Positions 1 to 12,700 of a stretch of 64,000 nt of DNA are shown here, in pieces; the stretch's first letter is position 1; each line of letters begins with the position of its first letter. The stretch is from Opisthorchis felineus (Eukaryota > Platyhelminthes > Trematoda > Opisthorchiida > Opisthorchiidae), in assembly GCA_004794785.1 (NCBI GenBank), contig SJOL01009422.1, forward strand, positions 63,970-127,969. The letters are read 5' to 3'. The notes beneath the pieces are model-generated. The model did not search any database. It was not told the origin of the DNA and saw only the letters and a list, made by a program, of their open reading frames with translations. The position numbers and the translations under genes were made by a program.

Positions 1-3000
1 ATTCGTAAGTGTACAATTCACAGTTGTACGTGGGCCGGGATACTGCCAGGGTGCTCAGACCTGGACAGGAGGACGATTAGGGTCCTCGACCAAAGTACTA
101 GGTGTAAAAGCCTGACCGCAAGGCGGTGGTGTTTGGCAGTAAAGGCAAGTGTATTACTATTTTTATAAAACAAGTCGCCACACATGCTTTAACCCCCAAA
201 CTAGAGGGCCAGGAGACTATGTTTTTCAGACTTCTAAACATTGACGAACTTGGTATGAGAGAATGTGCGAGGGTCGCACAGACCTCTCAATATGGCTCAC
301 TGAGCCAAGGAGGTACACAAGCCATCACACCACTAAGGTGCAGTCTCTTCATAACAGATGGGCTCAAAGGGTTAGAGGTGAACGATTATTTATTAGTATT
401 TTTTATTGCTCCGATTTTATTACCGAAAATAGGTTCAGCAAGGTATTGTGCAAACGTCACAGTGAGCCCAGTTTAAAAAGCAAGCAGCAAGAGAAGATCC
501 AGAGGCAGTAAACGATAAACTGCACCAGTATCCCCAAAGGTGGTTGAAAACGTCCATGATAGTTTGACCTCCTCCACTGTTCGATCCATTCATGGCTGCT
601 AGCAGCAGACGAGTACTGACTACGGTGGAAAGTGACAACAGCCGCCGATTCGGATCCATATCTAATGCAACAACATTGAAGCTGTTCCGCCCAATCGCCG
701 CAACGACCCCAATATCCTCGCACCAAGTTGGTCCTGGTGATGTATGGCGCACCTCTTCTTGTCAGGCTATCTGAGGGTACAGACACCAACATCGAAGACC
801 AAAACGATAACCAAGTCTCATTGGAGGCCATAAGACAGGGGCTAAGTTAACCAACCATAAGGGTAAACTGGTCAGTTTTGCTTCTCAAACCTGATGTTGT
901 ATGAGAACTGTCAAGCTAGGAGCGCTTGAGCCAGAGGACAAGTGGGAATTTAAAAAAATAGATTCCAAACTATTTGAGGTAGTTTAGTCACCACTTGTAA
1001 ATTTACGGTACGATGTCCAGGTTTGCTCTGTTTACGACGATGTTGCAACTGCTGCACAACTCGTACGTATTCTAACCCCTAGGACTGAGGTCTGGGAAGC
1101 AGTGCCATTCTGTGCGCATTTTTTAGGTACGAGGGTAGCCGTTTGTATTTACTTCCTCAGTGTAGCACAAGCCCCAACATTCATCTTTTCGTGTTCCAGT
1201 CGCCTGACAACATTCATAAACAGAAAATCGATGTGAGTTCAATCCCCGCCTTCCCAACATCAAAAAGTTTCAGCCCCATTTCCTAAGTAAACTGTTTTCG
1301 CTCCAGTATGCGTTCGGTAGTAATCTCTTGATGTGGTAGAGAACAGCTCACCACAAAGCAACATCCCTCCCTTCCATATTCTGGGGACAATGACTAGCTT
1401 AACCAGTCTCTTCAAGATTTTAAAGTTGATTGACTAGGACATCTATGCCGGCATTTCCAGGAATGCCACGAGATCTGAAGCCAATTCCTCCTATTAACAA
1501 ACCAGTAGAGATGACGAAGTACAAATAACAGGTGTACTGAGTCCAAACAAACTACTTTCTCAAATGTTCGTTTTACACTGTCAACTGGAGCTGCTAGTCG
1601 AGTCTGCTTGAGAGCAACTGCAGTCTCTTCCATGAAAATATGGGGAAGTTTGGGGACACGACGGCTAGTAGGATGCATGTCACTTGGCAATCACCGGATG
1701 CAGTGTCATGCTCTTAAGCTATAGGTTCTTTTCCTCTCCCGAAAACACAACGGTAGATCAAAATAGACGATCCTCTCCAGGTTCAAATTGAAACCTCATA
1801 CCAGCCGTGTTTTGGTGATCGTTCTGGTTAACCGGAACAATTTTCTAGCACCCAGCCACATTGATGTGGATAAATGGATAAGTGCAAAATGCGTGAGATT
1901 GTGGGGGCGATGGTGTCCAACAGTGATCAGTTCTTTGATCGCTGAACGACAGTAGACATGTGCGCCTGTTGTCCCATATCGTGGAGTAAGTGTCAATGCT
2001 GAGGAACAAGCCAACAGAAAATCTCATATAGACGAGAAGGCGTCAAACGGAACGAAACAATGGACAGCTGGAAACGACCAAAAACTCACAGATCTCCCTT
2101 TCGTTTCACAGAACTGATAAGATCATCCTGTTTTATTTCCCCGGAAAAAGACGGCGCTCTTTGTTTTTCGCAGTACTCGACTTCCAGTAATTCCTGTGAG
2201 GGTAAATAACAGGTCGATGTGACACCACATGTCTAAAACGGGACGTACGGAAACGATTTGCCTTTCCGATAGATGGTCACCAACTGAGCCGTTGAGATAT
2301 TCTCCATTGATCAGAAATACAAATTCAGTTTTCGCAAGACACGCTTGAGTCTCTGATTAGACATTAAAATTGATGACTAGTGGATAAGGCAGATTACCCT
2401 CTAGCAAGTTGAATAAAAGGCCATTAAGTTCCACAGAAGAACTGGAAGCAGCTAGAGTGATAGGTGTGGACGGCACGGAGTAGCTGAAAAAGTGCTAATG
2501 AAGGAAACACGGCACGAACCATGGCGATTTTGTCACGAGGGTGATCTGCACGTGCTCCATATGAAACCGTGTGGCAGACTGTCAACGCGCTCAATGAAGG
2601 TCAGTCCAAGGTCCCTAACCTCAAGGTCAAACCATGTGTGCTTTCCAGCTGTTCGACGACGTTCCAATTATCCGGGTCCAGCATCCTAAAAATTTGAGTG
2701 GACAACCTTTGGTCTGAATTTTATCATCATTCGTCAGCGACCAATAGGTAGTGGGGTTTGCATCTCAATGAAGAGAGGTTCGGAACCACATTAGGCCGAG
2801 GACAGCATTGCAACCGCCAGATAGCCTTCGAACAGTGAGTAATAGTTTGAAAAGTCTTGGATCCCCTCAAAACTTCATCCTTTTTAGACAGGTCAGCGTG
2901 AATTCATCCTCAGCAGCGGGCTTTGACTTAGAGCAAAGGCGACGTCTTCTGTTGTCCTCGCACTTATGTGATTGAAATCTTTCTCAGATCCCACGTTTAC

Positions 3001-6000
3001 TACTGTTTAGGACAAGTCGTTGATCGCCGTAGCTGTTGTCGACAACAGAATACTGGAATGATCAGCTGAATCCTTTCTGCTTAACTAGCTTATATGTTGG
3101 ATGAGGTTCTCGATACGAAAATCTGAGTTACGCGAAGCTTTGGCGATACCGAATTTCAAAACGAATAAAGTGGTTGGAAATTCTACGATACTATTTACAA
3201 AGGGATATGCACAATTGTAAAACGAATATCAGTTATCCATGGTTGTGGCATTGACGAGCGTGCAGTTCTGTCACTGAGAACTACAACGCATCCTCAGGTT
3301 CTACACACAAAACAACGGTGAGCGGAGTTTTGGCTAGGTGGAGTGGGTTGCAGTCGCGCATCCTGGTGCCAGCCTCGTGATTCCGATGGGCGATGCGATC
3401 ACACAGAAATTACGACGAAACAGGTAAGGGCAGGTCCAGCGGACGGGAAACGAACAAACGTGGGTAAGTAGGTGAGTGACACATAAACGCACGTACGCAT
3501 GCTAATATGCCACTGTCGGATGGGCGATCTCTGCTGCTAGATGGATGGTGGGTATGGATAGGACGGAAGCTGGTGGAGACCATTAGGCTCACTTGCGGAG
3601 TAAGCAAATGAATAGGGAATTTATGACGATGTCGGGTTGGGTCCAATATATGTCACCAGCACCAGTGCACTTCTGTGTGAAAAGTTTCACGTAGCGTATC
3701 AGAATTAGGACAAGCGCAAATTGAGGATATCACGGTAGCTGCTCCAGCAATCTTGCCAGAGAGCTTAAATTTCTCCTAGGCAGTGATAGGCAAATTCAAT
3801 GCAAGGATAGAGGCTGCTAGATGTAAGATGTGAGATGTGCAAGTTCTTTCCACGCCTTTTGTCAACTTGCAGACGCTTAAATTATGCATATTCTAGCCTT
3901 TCCTTACTTCCCAAATGAATTTTGTCCTCGTGATAATTATGTTACATTTTTATCGACAGAATTTAAGTTTTTGCAGCACATTCGATAAAATTTCTCGCAT
4001 AGCACCCACAACGCACTACACTAAACCCATCAGTAAGCCTTTGAACATTATGTCAAGAAATTTTGGAAATTTTTGTGGAGCTCCCACGTTTCCCACACCA
4101 ATTTTAGGAAGACGGTCTCCCACACTTCAGTAGTTTTTTTGTCTTCCACGCGCCAGCATCCGCCACTGCGGGCGGTCGCTTGTTCGAACCACGCCCGATC
4201 TCCGAAAAGTCTCCTGCCCCATGCTTCACCACCCGTAGTTTGATGACAGCACACCGGTTCCGCCCAGGTGAGCTGAGTCCTTGAAGGGTGGCGAGAAAGT
4301 GCCGCGGAATTTGTAACTACTGTGAGGCCAAAACTAGACCCGTACTCGGGTGCATTTCAAATCCCGTGTCTTATCGTGGTTATTACACAACCTCATTCCT
4401 GCCTCTCTCTTTTGCTGCCGCATCTAGGCATTCCAGAAGGGTGGATACTTTGGTTACAGGTGAATGGAAGGCCTGCACTCAGTTTTCAGGTTTAAGGTGT
4501 ATGAGTTTTTTGAAATCAGGAAGATCGCCCCCTTTACTGTTGCTCTCAATTGTTTGGAATAGAGTGAGCAATCATTCGCTTCTCCAGTCAGAACGACGCC
4601 CTTCTCCATTTGGCTACTTTGGAAAATAGCAGCAGGTACAAATTAATATACAAGAGTGAGACTTTTGTAGATTTTGTGCCAACCAGCGCGCCGTGGGCCG
4701 CAGCAGTTTTCACAGGCTGTTTTTCCCATAAGAACACCTATAACATGCACTCACATTAGGCAAAACCATTTCCATGGAAGTTGAGATAATATCTTAATAG
4801 ACACTATTTTCTATCTTGAGGGGTGTCCACCTTGAAACTTCAGTTCCTTTGACGAATTCTCTGCACACGGAAATCATAGACAGATGCACTAAGCATGCAC
4901 ATTTTCATCTGCAATGTGGGAATCCCCAAAACGCCACAGTTCCCATTAATTCCCTCTCATTCAACGAACGCTAGTAGGCAAAACGTAATCCACTGATTCG
5001 GTTTATAGAAGTTGCGCTAAAATGTGACCTAAGGAATAGTTCGCGTGAACGGGCTGGCGAATATCTTTCGAGGGCTCCGACATTGAAGAGGCACCTGACA
5101 ATAATTTACCTGCCGGTATTCCAGTGGAATTTATCAGACGATCATGTTCAGACTAAACACGCAACAAACTTTCCACAATAGACGTCAAGTTTGAACGTGG
5201 CGAGAATTAGTATTACCCGAAAGATGAACGAAGTGCTCAAAACCATCGTTTCGCGAATTGACAAAGATCATGCTAGCGGCCATGGTGCGCAGTAACACAA
5301 ATGGAATTAAAAAGCCAGCATCTAAGGACCATGAATTAACATGCGCCGTAGATCGATGGTATTGTGTGAGACAAAAACGCACGTGGAGTCCGTTTGTGCA
5401 CATGTGTGTTACTGGGTCAGGTGCTGCGCTCGCCCACCGACCGATTTGATGTTTGTTGAACACGTTATGTGATGTCCAACAAAACTTATCACTTGCCCAA
5501 AAGCTATCCTGGAAAACAAGGGCAACCTGCTGCGATGAATAAACAAATCAAAATGAGAAACTCCAAAAAATTAATAATATGGAACTAATGTGAAGGGCAC
5601 AGGAATGATTAAGTCGTGGAAAGCCTACCAAAAAATATCCGTTATGCTTAACAAAATGGCGGGCCCCGCTTGTTTGGTAAACCCAGGAAATACAAGGACC
5701 GCAATTTGCAAACTTTGCTTTAAAAAGGCGTTTTCAATCTGCATCAGCCCTAATGCATTATTCGTAAATCATTGCGGTTGTAACTTATTAATACCGATGA
5801 ACAAATACCTTCCAGTTTCCCTCAACCCAAAAAGAGTTACCACTATATGATAACTTTATTTTAAAATATGGTATTTTCCTGCTTTCCTCACTTATTTCAC
5901 AGTTTGGGTGAAACTCTCTTTTCCAGGTTTAGGGTGTTTGGTATGTGCCTGTCTCTGAGGAGACAATGCCGCCTTTTCCAACCCGTTCCCTTTTTCTCCC

Positions 6001-6690
6001 AGCCAGGGTATGGGTGCCTGATGGTCCTTTTTCCATTGAACCTTTTCGCTTTCATCAGCAGGCTGCATATTGGCGATTGGTTTTTTGACACAAGTTAATT
6101 CCATATTCTCTTTGTTTGCAATGAAACCCCACTCAAAGTTTTGCCGAGCTTTTTCGTCATTCCTTTGCCCATTTCACCATTATTTTCATAATAATACTCG
6201 TTCAAACGAGGATGCCTAAAAATTCTGGAGATTAAGCGCCCCAACTTCCAAGTGCGCTTGAAATAAAGGGTTATTTAGAGGTTTCACTTTGACACAAAAT
6301 ATTCGCCGCTCCCTCAGCTGCAGATTTTTCTGAGTCTGTTCCACTCTCCTAATATTTGAATCTATCGTCTTCTGAACTCGTAGGCGTCGGACTAGAGTTG
6401 TTGCCGGCTCCACTGGTAAGCAGCGTATTTTAGGTGTAGCCAAAGGGCTCAAAAGCCACTCCCATCAGACCTATACTTAATGATAAAATAAAGCGAACAT
6501 CGATAACTACTGTCGTCATGGGGAAGACTCGATCAAGAATCTACGCATTCTAGATAAGCAAACGGTAGTCTAGCCACAACGTTTACTTTGGCCCAGTGAA
6601 GGTAACGTAAGCCAAGGTCACATTTGGAGACTCTTTTGGCTGAGGAAACCTCCACACCTATCCTCCGCCATTTTATTTGTCTAGAGAGTG
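1..6690. other. No supported gene; non-coding filler
   Basis: Short open frames occur on both strands, none longer than about 125 codons, and none shows a family motif I recognise or a convincing chain of splice sites. B-box-like words of the RNA polymerase III type occur near 1,234 and 4,186 but without a matching A box. It could be intergenic or intronic sequence of a gene lying outside the window. Confidence 0.5.
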
Positions 6691-6699
6691 AACGATCTG

Positions 6700-7010
6700 A
6701 ACACTCTGAACTGCTCCCCAACCACCACCACCACCCGACTGCACAAACGCTTGGAAATGCCTAAAGGCTCTCAACCGTGGGATCCTCCGCGCGTCATGCT
6801 CGATAGTTGACTCTCTGTAGGGGCTTAACCTATGGGTGGTTGTAGAAGACAGAGACCTGAACGCCGGGCCCATAGCGAGTAGGGGTAACCCACAGACCCG
6901 TTTGGGGGCCCCTGTTATTTACTTCGTAGTTAAATTACCTGGGACTCGGGGTGGTCTTCTACTGCTGCGAAGAAGTTGAATCTCGCAGAGAACATGCAGT
7001 CAGACCAAAT
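6700..7010. other. GC-richer unassigned block
   Basis: This stretch is visibly richer in G and C than its AT-rich surroundings and begins with a short run of ACC triplets (about 6,721-6,737). Open frames of about 60-65 codons are present on the minus strand but carry no recognisable domain. It resembles the 5' non-coding parts of repeats in this kind of genome, but I cannot match it to the LINE at 44-48 kb by eye. Confidence 0.3.
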
Positions 7011-8949
7011 GCTTGAGCATTTTGTTAAAGCTTGATCCTCTGCCACAAAGGTAGAATAAGTTGCACAATGAGAGCCTTATTCGTGTCAGCCAGTCAGTTC
7101 GCATGAATAAGGCGGACTAAGTACGTCGAAAGCCTCCAGGTACTTTACCTACACTCTCCTGAGAATAGAAATATGAGGGAATCGGAAAGAAATTTTAATG
7201 TTTTTATGGGGGGGCTTAAGCATTTGTCAAAAAAATATACAAGCTGCGCACACATATAACATATAACATTGTTAGGAAAGTTGCAAGTCCCACCTTGTGG
7301 CCCAATTCTACTGATTAGGCATGCGAGTAGTCTGGTTTCTCGTAACTCCGCTTCGCGTCTATTGGAAAGTGGGGTTTATTACAGAATTTGTGGAACTGTT
7401 TTGCAGCCTTCGTTCACAATTGTGGGATAGTCAGTGAATATTCAGGAAAGTTCAAGAAGACGCGCTCAAGAAGAAGACGGATATTCAGTTTTTTTAAAAA
7501 CGAGCTGCGTATGAGGGTTTTACTTTCCTGGCCAACAGTCTGTAACTGTTTAGTTGTTTTTTTCTAATAAACAACTCCGCAGCGAAGGACCCTCCTCCTT
7601 TTCAAGGGTAGTGGACACCTGAAACAGGGATCTGTGCGATGTATTGGGTACTTTAACCTGACTGTCAGCTGAAATATCATACTTTGCTCTATAGATATCG
7701 CTTAAGGCAGGTTGATAGACCTTTCTTAGATGTAACGGTTAACACTCCTTAACGATTTTGGTAGGACAGCAGGAGGCTCGCCACTGCGAGTGATTCTGGA
7801 AGCCATGGAAACCAAAAGTACGATGTATAAGAGACTAGCTTCGGATACCATAAGAGAGACGCAAGAAAGAAAGATAATAAAAAAGAATGAACAAAGGGGA
7901 AAATAAGGTTTATAGGTAAAAGAACAAGGAGAGTAATAGAATAAAGGTCGCTTAGAATTAGTAAATGGAAGGAAGAAAGCGAATGGCAAAAATCGTATTT
8001 GAATGAATTTCTGAAGTTCATCCTTCCATAGCCTAGTCAGACATCTGTCTCTTGGACAGTACTTTATACGACTTTCCGCATCTGGCGTGAGTTCTGCGCC
8101 TCTTTAATTCTGATTTTGCATTAATCGCCAAGTTCCATGTTGAATACGGCTAACATATGCAGAACTTTCCGTGGGTATCGCGCGTAACAGCAAGACAGGG
8201 TTTGTCAGACAAGCAACCGGTACCCGAATAGGCATAGCAATGGTCATACTTATAAAATATCAAATGCGCAAGAACTAAGCGTTCGGAATTTCCCTTGGAA
8301 CACCTCAGGGAATGTCAAAATTTTAAATCGTAATCTATTGGATTCAGCCAAGGCAACAAACCATGGTGAAAAAGTCACGATGGAAGAAATTCAAAAAAGC
8401 CACTTACTTCAGGCTCGAGTGAAGCAAATAAAAACCAACCGTATCCACGAAGCATATCATAATAAAAAATTCTACAGCCACTTATTTGTTTTTTGTGTGG
8501 TAACTCAATGTCTGTTTTATGAGGAAATTTGAGTGTCAGGAAGGCGGGAAAATAGTTAACACTTTAAGCTATCACGATCATTTGCTTCGAACACCTTAAA
8601 AACAAATGAGATGTGAGCAAACTATCCATTAGGCACCACAGGGCGCTGAAATTGAAAATATCTTTAGACAAGGTTGCGATGGCGCTCAGTATTCGCGCAA
8701 TGGAAACGAATTTTTGAAAGCTACGACGTGTCCCTGTTGGACTAAAACAGACAAGCAGTTGACTTCAGAATACCAGTTCAAACTTTTGAGCCCCATCTAG
8801 ACATCTCGGGTCCCAGTGATTCTAGGAAAACATTCCACCAGAATTTTTCCGCCAGGGGTATTGTTGCTTCAGTGGACAATGAAATTTGGTGAGTTGCGGA
8901 AACATGAATGTAGATTGGGGTGGTTTTTCGTTCGAGCACATACGCAACA
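7011..8949. other. No supported feature
   Basis: AT-rich sequence with homopolymer runs and only short chance open frames (the longest about 90 codons, minus strand, 7,749-8,021, low complexity and hydrophobic). No repeat, RNA gene or exon chain can be supported. Confidence 0.5.
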
Positions 8950-9790
8950 AAATGAAACATTTTGGCGTAAAAAGTTTTATTCCGGTTGCAAAGGTTTTGC
9001 AGCTAAGAGCATTGTGCGGCCGAGGAACCCCGGCTGCGACTGGACAACGAATAATTTATTGACTATGTGGGCGGTCATTGAATGAATAAGTGTTGAAACG
9101 AGGACTATGTCCCAAATTGTATCGTGGCTTCGAGTTGGCGAAGGTCGTAGGTTATCCAAGGTAAGACCCTTACTCTCGGGACATATACAACTACCACCGG
9201 AATTGTCGACCAGGTCTGTTGAGTAGGTGCCGCATAGTTGTGTTTTATTGCGGCAGATGGTATGCTTTCGGTCCCGGAACACTTTGGGAGACAGGACGCG
9301 TGCTTGCGCTGCAGTCAGAAGAAGGTGAATATAGCCACAAGTGCTTCGCCAGATGGCAACAGGAGCGCTGTTTCGACGCTTTCCAGAAGTAGCAAATGCC
9401 GGCGGAACGCACGCGACAAACCGTTTTGGGCAAGTTTTTTTAAAGCAACTAATATCCGGCATGCGGATCCAACCTTTATACCTTCCTCATCATGGATGGC
9501 TTTCGTGGAAAGCGAACAGTTCTCTCTTATGCGTAAACTTTTCGGCTTATTCAGGGAAATGATGGAGAGGGGAATATCAATTGAAGACTTGGAATGGACA
9601 AGTTGGAGGCACAAATGCGGGCTGCAAAAGTGGTGCTCGGCTGCGCGTCAGCTAGGTTCGTTCAGCTGCCCGTTTTAGTCGACTTGGGTTCCACGTGACT
9701 AGTTGATTAGGCACCGTAGACACCTAGCCGCATCTTAGTCGTATGTGTCAGGTAGGTTCGTTCGGCTGTCCGCTATGATAGACGTTATGG
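8950..9790. other. ORF-dense, GC-richer block with a short direct repeat
   Basis: Long frames are open on both strands at once: 146 codons plus (9,238-9,678) and 161 codons minus (8,977-9,462). Neither shows a motif I can name, and frames open on both strands usually reflect base composition rather than two genes. At its right end a roughly 26-base word centred on TAGGTTCGTTC occurs at about 9,646 and again about 100 bases later at 9,747, each followed by GCTG-CCG-like sequence. A decayed repeat is the most likely explanation; a real exon is possible but unsupported. Confidence 0.3.
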
Positions 9791-10661
9791 TCGTCCTGCA
9801 CATTTCGCAAGTTATACTGGAGCACTCCGCTGTTTAGAAACTAACATGAATGATTTATCGGGCAATAATGAATGCGGCTTCCGCGATTTTACCTCGTAAT
9901 AGCAGTTAATGACGTATCTAAACACACACTTCGGTATTCGACCAAACAAGCAGATATAAATGGCAAAAATTATTTAAAGGAGTGACACCTCTGCATATTT
10001 TGCATCCACAAGGGCTATGTAGTTTCCAGAAAGTTCAACGAATTAGTTGAGCTGCAAACCTACCTACTATTTCCTTCCATTGTAAGTGATTTACCTTTTT
10101 TTCGCAATTCGCGATATCATATTACATTAGGCAGCGCATTCACAGACGGTGGTGATCGATGACCTTGAAGATTCGACCACTTAAACAGATCACCTATGTA
10201 GATAATTTGCGGAATAATTCATTATACCTAGACATTCTACATTATGAATTGGCAACCCTGAAAATGTCGTACCTTTCGAGAAATCCATTCCATTGCACGA
10301 ATACTGAGCCACAAAATAGCTCATTTGAGCCGGCAATCTAGGTTGATCCGACTCAAAGTTTTGGACGGCGGACTGAAACAAGACTAAGAGCGAATCGCCT
10401 ATTTCTAGATTTTTGGTGACTATAAGTGGTTTCGCTACCAAAGAAATGGTTGATTGGGTCAAAACTTTTTCAGCTGGCCGAAACTTTCATTAATTACAGT
10501 AGGTTAAACATGTTGCCTGTTTAAGCGTGAAGTGCTTGCAGAGTACCATCACATACGCGCCGGGTGGATTTTTTGGATAAGTAAAAAAACAGACCATTTC
10601 TGGATTTGGTAATGTATTGCATGCATGCAAATATTCATGTAAATATCAAAATATATTATAG
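9791..10661. other. No supported feature
   Basis: AT-rich sequence with only short open frames on both strands. A possible 3' splice acceptor ending at 10,661 (TATTATAG) leads into the candidate exon that follows. Confidence 0.45.
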
Positions 10662-10821
10662 CAAGTTCGGCGATGACGCGCAACACGCACTGATGTATCA
10701 CACCGGCCAAGTTGAAACGAGTACGTTGGTTGGTGACGTCCAAAACCGATGCACACCAGGTGCCACAAAATTCGTGCTGTTCCTACTCGTATATGCAGCT
10801 CTGTTGCTTGCAATAAGATGA
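10662..10821 (+). other. Candidate terminal exon with hydrophobic C-terminus
   Basis: After a TATTATAG acceptor the frame stays open for about 53 codons to a TGA at 10,819-10,821. The local base composition is richer in G and C than the flanks. The predicted peptide has a polar first half, a single cysteine followed by PGATK, and ends in a run of about 14 hydrophobic residues (FVLFLLVYAALLLA) then IR. This tail would suit a membrane anchor or a GPI-attachment signal. I do not recognise a family, upstream exons cannot be chained to it, and a frame of this length can occur by chance. Confidence 0.22.
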
Positions 10822-11229
10822 TCAAACGCCAGACGGGTGAAAATTGTCCTACAAGAGTTTAGAGTTAAAAGTGGGCTTTGTTTGGTAGATGGTATAGGGA
10901 TCTAGATGTTAGAAATCCCAGCCATCGTTAACTTAGAGGTCAGAACTGCCACTCGAGCCAGTCCGGCCCGATAACTAGGATTCGCTCGAAGCTGGATCAT
11001 GCCAGGAGATCACGCAGTGCTGTGACATTTCAGTTCCAATTAACTATGCTAGCATTCCCGATGGGTGTTAGAAAACTTCTATCCGTGTTTGAAAAAAATG
11101 CACCCTCAAATATCCTGAATGACGGCTGCTAGAACGTCTGTTACTCATATGAAGCTAACACAAAGCCTCCGGTGTGCTTGCCTTGTGCTCACGTATTACC
11201 ATAATTCTTCCATCCCCTAACAAGCCATG

Positions 11230-12700
11230 TTGCCGGAGCAAAAAATCGAAATATGCAGCATATGAGCAAAGCCGCCACCGTCATCTAAGCTGACACCCAG
11301 ATGTGCAACAAGCATCCATATTTGCGGCTTCTCACATTTCCACGCTGACCAAGGCCAGCAACGCGTTCGATGGCTCTTTCTACCTTTATTCTCAAGTAAC
11401 GAACACATCTATGAACTGGCGTTGTTCAGGAGACCTCACTTGCACTCTTCTAAATCTTGCCACCTTTACTTCCTCAATCCGACGGACCATCATGGTGCTA
11501 CCCTGCCTGTTGTTTCATAGCCAGGTCCTTATTTTACTAACCAACCAGACCCATTCATCATAGACCTTGAAGGTCCTCACATTCTGCCGCTATCCGCCCT
11601 GGTTTCACACCCAGTGGTTGAAAAAAGCCGTCAAAACCCCGGACAACCCATAGTCCAGCTCTTTGAGCTCGGTAGCGTTCCACAGATTTCCAACAAAAAG
11701 CTATCCTCACCCTACCAAACCGATCCCAGCGGAATGTCTACAACCTGATCTGGCTTGAAGCCGGCTTGATCGATTGGTCACGGCCATTCTTCTGCCTCTG
11801 GGGGCATCAATACGAAAAACCGCGGTCTAATAGGCCTCACCATGTACCAGAGCACTCTGTTCCTCCTAGATACACCCAACGGTTGCCGCCTAACTTCCTA
11901 GCGACGAGAAACTGGCACCCTCCCTCACAGAGGGGCGTTCGACGACACAGATCACGCCCACTTGTATTGCTGCCACCTCGGAAGACATACCTAGCCCTCC
12001 AATCACCCAATCCCCACCTTTCTGTTTAAATAGGTCACAGTACCCGCCTAGGATCCGACTAACCCAAACCCGTCCACATCCACCAAAGACCCCCTTAGTT
12101 AAATATCCCTCAATTATCTAGCCCTTGGTTGCCCACCACTCGAAAAAAGCCCATAGCATCTGTTAGATTCCCCCTCCTTTGAGGCTACCCACAATGCCAC
12201 GATTTCCCAGGGGCTTACCGGTGAAATAGCTCCTAGTTGGGTCTACACTCAAATAAGTGACCCTGTACCTCGCGTCTTCCAGGACCTCTGATCGATGATC
12301 ATAACTTTGCCTATTCTAAAATAGATTATGACCCTTCGAGATGCACACCTCATCATTTGACCCCCGGTAAGCAAACTAGTGGCAAATACGTTGATCTTCT
12401 TCTCTGTGATCCCCATAGACGTCTCATACTTCATATGTGCTGATATGCTTCAGTTTAATCTACCCACCAGAAGGCGATAGTAGGGTGAGATCAAAGCTCC
12501 TTCCGCTCCACAAAATTTCAAGCTGGCCGCCCATCGGCCCTGGATATCTTTCGCTCTAATGAACGTGATATGTCAGAGGAGGTTATTATCCTTATACTGT
12601 TATGTGTGAGCAATTAGGCCATCGCCCCAAGGCATCCCGTGCTACTGAACCCCGTTTTCTGTATCCACTATCCCGCTCTTTGCATAATAACGTGTTCACC
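11230..12700. other. Strand-asymmetric C-rich block
   Basis: From about 11,540 to 12,260 the plus strand is rich in C and poor in G, with many CCC, CCTC and CACCC words, unlike the neighbouring sequence. An open frame of 87 codons (11,766-12,029, plus) lies within it but has no recognisable domain. Such skew is seen in some retroelements and in organelle-derived inserts, but I cannot match either. No function is proposed. Confidence 0.3.

Noticed and set aside
4170..4210. B-box-like TTGTTCGAACC, possible SINE or tRNA
   Set aside because: No A box at the proper distance on either strand and no tRNA fold.
8977..9678. Overlapping 161- and 146-codon frames on opposite strands
   Set aside because: Both strands open together indicates composition rather than two genes. 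No recognisable domain, so listed only as an unassigned block.
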